DNA from: Clostridia bacterium
GTDB taxonomy: Bacteria; Bacillota; Clostridia; Oscillospirales; CAG-272
Assembly (NCBI GenBank): GCA_017503105.1
Contig: JAFVTS010000010.1
Span: forward strand, 1 to 64,000
Direction: 5' to 3'
Length of the DNA stretch: 64,000 bases
The notes under the pieces are model-generated. The model searched no databases. It saw only the letters and a list, made by a program, of their open reading frames with translations, and was not told where the DNA came from. Shown one piece after another: positions 62,401 to 64,000 of the stretch. The first letter of the stretch is position 1. The number at the start of each line of letters is the position of its first letter. Made by a program: the position numbers and the translations under genes.

Positions 62401-62894
62401 AAACGAAAAAAATTGTAGGTTTATTGCTTTTATGCTCAATCTTGTTTTTAAGTTCTTGCGAAAATCCTATCATTTACGAACGACAACCGCAAAGATTTCC
62501 GGGATCAAAATGGAAGACAGAAAATGGAGAAATTTCTTTTGTTGTTGAAGCAATCCATTTGCCGCTTCCTCAATTAGCAGGAACTAACGGATATGGCGAT
62601 GATCCTAATGTTTATTATTTTGCACAAGGCGAGGTTAATGTAAACGGCGAGAAAATAGGTGTATATTTTGAAAATTTTGCCGGCTCATATGATGTATGCA
62701 TCATTTCGAAAGAAATAGAAGAACTTGCTAAAACAACTACAGAATATCTTCATCCCGGAGGGGGAGAAGAGGCAAAATATGTAATTGCTTGGATTGATTG
62801 TAATTATAAAAGCAAGAAACGTTTTGATGCTGTAGTGACAGAAAGCAAATATTTTAATGTTGGAGAAAAATTCGTCTTTAGGCGAGTCGATTAA
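62394..62894 (+). CDS. small lipoprotein, candidate immunity protein
   Basis: 166 residues. MKKTKKIVGLLLLCSILFLSSC is a lipoprotein signal with Cys at 22. The mature part is a beta-rich domain (GSKWKTENGEISFVVEAI ... YYFAQGEVNVNGEKIGVYFENFAGSYDVCI) with no recognised enzyme motif. The ribosome site ACGGAGTG lies inside the toxin-tail remnant upstream. The same CTACGGAGTGACATATGA context recurs ahead of the 63157 gene, so the two cassettes share an origin at their 5' ends. Confidence 0.62.
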   Translation: MKKTKKIVGLLLLCSILFLSSCENPIIYERQPQRFPGSKWKTENGEISFVVEAIHLPLPQLAGTNGYGDDPNVYYFAQGEVNVNGEKIGVYFENFAGSYDVCIISKEIEELAKTTTEYLHPGGGEEAKYVIAWIDCNYKSKKRFDAVVTESKYFNVGEKFVFRRVD

Positions 62895-62910
62895 CAAGCG
62901 GATTCCGTCG

Positions 62911-62985
62911 CCCTCGGGCGTAGCTTTGCGCTCTGTACTTTATGCTTGCAAAGCACGCCTGCCGCAGAAGCTTTAAAGCTTTGGA
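62911..62985 (+). repeat. dispersed repeat related to the 225-bp unit, third location
   Basis: GGGCGTAGCTTTGCGCTC...GCAAAGCACGCCTGCCGCAG...AAGCTTTAAAG, close to 60884-60951. Both copies are followed by GGAT(G/T)TT...TTTTTGG(G)GCT...GTTTTTG, so the shared segment is over 100 bases. Confidence 0.75.
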
Positions 62986-63000
62986 TTTTATTTTTGGCTT

Positions 63001-63058
63001 TGTTTTTGAATGGACAATAAAAGATGATAATGGTGATGATCATTTAGTAAAAATCAGC
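63001..63058 (+). pseudogene. fragment of a 61292-type gene
   Basis: Bases TTTGAATGGACAATAAAAGA and onward repeat 61299-61354 almost exactly (coding FEWTIKDDNGDDHLVKI), then the match stops. A truncated duplicate of the immunity-like gene start. Confidence 0.7.
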
Positions 63059-63068
63059 GAAGCATGCA

Positions 63069-63164
63069 GATATTAATCCTGGAGATCAAGGAAAATCATG
63101 GCGGCAGTTTTTGTTAGCTGGTGCGTTCGGAAAATATTATAATTACGGAGTGACATATGAGTAA
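63069..63164 (+). pseudogene. polymorphic-toxin C-terminal tail fragment
   Basis: An open frame of about 31 codons, DINPGDQGKSWRQFLLAGAF then GKYYNYGVTYE and TAA. It overlaps the start of the next gene (ATGAGTAA), a stop-start coupling typical of toxin and immunity genes. No start codon or toxin body is present. Confidence 0.55.
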
Positions 63165-63816
63165 AACCAAAAAAATCATACTATTTATTATAACTATTGT
63201 CGTTGTTGCGATTGTAACAGCTTGCTCTTCTTTCTTATATATTTTTGTCAATTCTTCTGACGTATCAACTATTGGCAGGATAGAACACGATCAAAATAGG
63301 TTCAAGCAAGAACTTATAAGTGAAGGTGTATTGGACGAAGAGAGTTTCACATCGTGGATCTCTGCCGATTGGACGTATGAATACGGTACTTTGAAAATTG
63401 AAAAAAATGATTTGGTTGCTACCCTTTACATTGAGGCTCATGTAGATGAGTATATTGTTGATCTTTCATTTTTAAAAAATAGCAGTGCTGAAATAACAAA
63501 TGAAGATAAGCTATTTGTTACGCAAGTTATCGAATGCGCAAAAGTTGTTTTTGAAAACGATAAGTTTTCTGCAGATATGCTTGAAGCAAAATATGATAAA
63601 GGCTATTTGATAGAAAACTTTGATTCGAATTGCGTTCAAGAAGAATCGTTCAAAGCTTGCTACTTGAAGGTGCTTAATGATGATTCCGCGTTGGAAAGTG
63701 CCCCTGTGTATTACAAGTATAAAACCGTAATGCATACCGATAAGATCGTTCTTAAAGAATGTTCTATTCAATATACCCAAAAGGTGTCAGAGGACTTTTA
63801 TGAGGAGGTGAACTGA
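63157..63816 (+). CDS. membrane-anchored or lipoprotein, candidate immunity protein
   Basis: 219 residues. MSKTKKIILFIITIVVVAIVTACSS is a signal sequence with a possible lipobox (VTAC, Cys near 23). The mature part is acidic, with FTSWISADWTYEYGTLKIEKNDLVATLYIEAHVDEYIVDLSFL near 64-107 as its core. No family recognised. Its ATG overlaps the stop of the toxin-tail fragment, and ACGGAGTG provides the ribosome site. The next gene follows three bases later. Confidence 0.65.
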   Translation: MSKTKKIILFIITIVVVAIVTACSSFLYIFVNSSDVSTIGRIEHDQNRFKQELISEGVLDEESFTSWISADWTYEYGTLKIEKNDLVATLYIEAHVDEYIVDLSFLKNSSAEITNEDKLFVTQVIECAKVVFENDKFSADMLEAKYDKGYLIENFDSNCVQEESFKACYLKVLNDDSALESAPVYYKYKTVMHTDKIVLKECSIQYTQKVSEDFYEEVN

Positions 63817-63818
63817 AA

Positions 63819-64000
63819 ATGAAATTGTTTAAAAACATTTTTATTTTTCTCCTCGCAGGTATTATAGGAGTAATTGGCGGTTTTAGCATTGCCGTTGGGG
63901 TAGTATCTTATTCGGGTGAATATTCGAAGGTAAACGAATATTCAAAAAAATCCAAAGCAGAGCTTAAAGAGCTTTCGGATTTGTTTGCTTCGTCGGGTTA
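63819..64000 (+). CDS. membrane protein, N-terminal part (runs off the window)
   Basis: At least 60 codons from ATG at 63819, with GAGGAGGTG 11 bases upstream inside the end of the previous gene. It starts MKLFKNIFIFLLAGIIGVIGGFSIAVGVVSYSG, one hydrophobic helix, then a charged stretch. Closely coupled to the 63157 gene. Too short for identification. Confidence 0.7.
   Translation, partial: MKLFKNIFIFLLAGIIGVIGGFSIAVGVVSYSGEYSKVNEYSKKSKAELKELSDLFASSG

Overview
The window reads as a chromosome segment from a spore-forming Bacillota, most likely class Clostridia (gut-type Oscillospirales or Christensenellales relatives; this placement is inference). Support: a spoVAC-spoVAD-spoVAE cluster, RNase Y and RNase J, HrcA/CIRCE control of dnaK, AddA-type recombination, PyrR, canonical parS sites, strong AGGAGG ribosome sites with frequent TTG/GTG starts, and standard stop codons. 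Most genes are roughly half GC or more; from about 61.3 kb to the right end the DNA is clearly AT-richer.

Layout. 1-6.4 kb: the N-terminus of a secreted protein, an ABC exporter plus DUF1854 pair behind a structured leader, an ACT/UPF0210 pair, and truB. 6.4-15 kb: addA (no addB), then mnmG, ymdB and rny on the minus strand with an 84-bp tandem repeat between the last two. 15.4-20.4 kb: the hrcA-grpE-dnaK-dnaJ heat-shock operon with promoter and CIRCE. 20.5-24 kb: a membrane XRE regulator, a MATE exporter and a histidine phosphatase. 24-27 kb: a parA/parB partition locus with five parS sites. 27-32 kb: small membrane and XRE proteins and RNase J. 32-41.6 kb: the replication block gyrA, gyrB, remB, recF, dnaN, dnaA, all on the minus strand, so oriC is probably here. 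41.8-44.7 kb: spoVA genes, pyrR and a small membrane protein. 44.8-52.6 kb: an LRR lipoprotein, alaS, an oxidoreductase divergent from an AraC regulator, and a THUMP rRNA methyltransferase.

52.8-59.8 kb looks like a decayed integrative element at a tRNA-Ile2(CAT) gene. It is bounded by a 72-bp perfect direct repeat that begins in the tRNA 3' end, and a serine-recombinase pseudogene lies at its right edge. Inside are a 1284-residue secreted SGNH-hydrolase protein and a divergent LysR regulator that share overlapping face-to-face promoters. From 60.9 kb to the end are AT-rich genes for small lipoproteins and membrane proteins interleaved with short C-terminal fragments resembling RHS/polymorphic-toxin tails, like an orphan immunity-gene array.

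The most unusual genome-wide signal is a dispersed composite element: a word AACACGGGT (often AACACGGGTGSCACC) paired, usually within 20-45 bp, with a palindrome of the GTAAAYTWWAGTTTAC type. It occurs at gene ends and also inside genes through the left 49 kb and is absent from the acquired right end.
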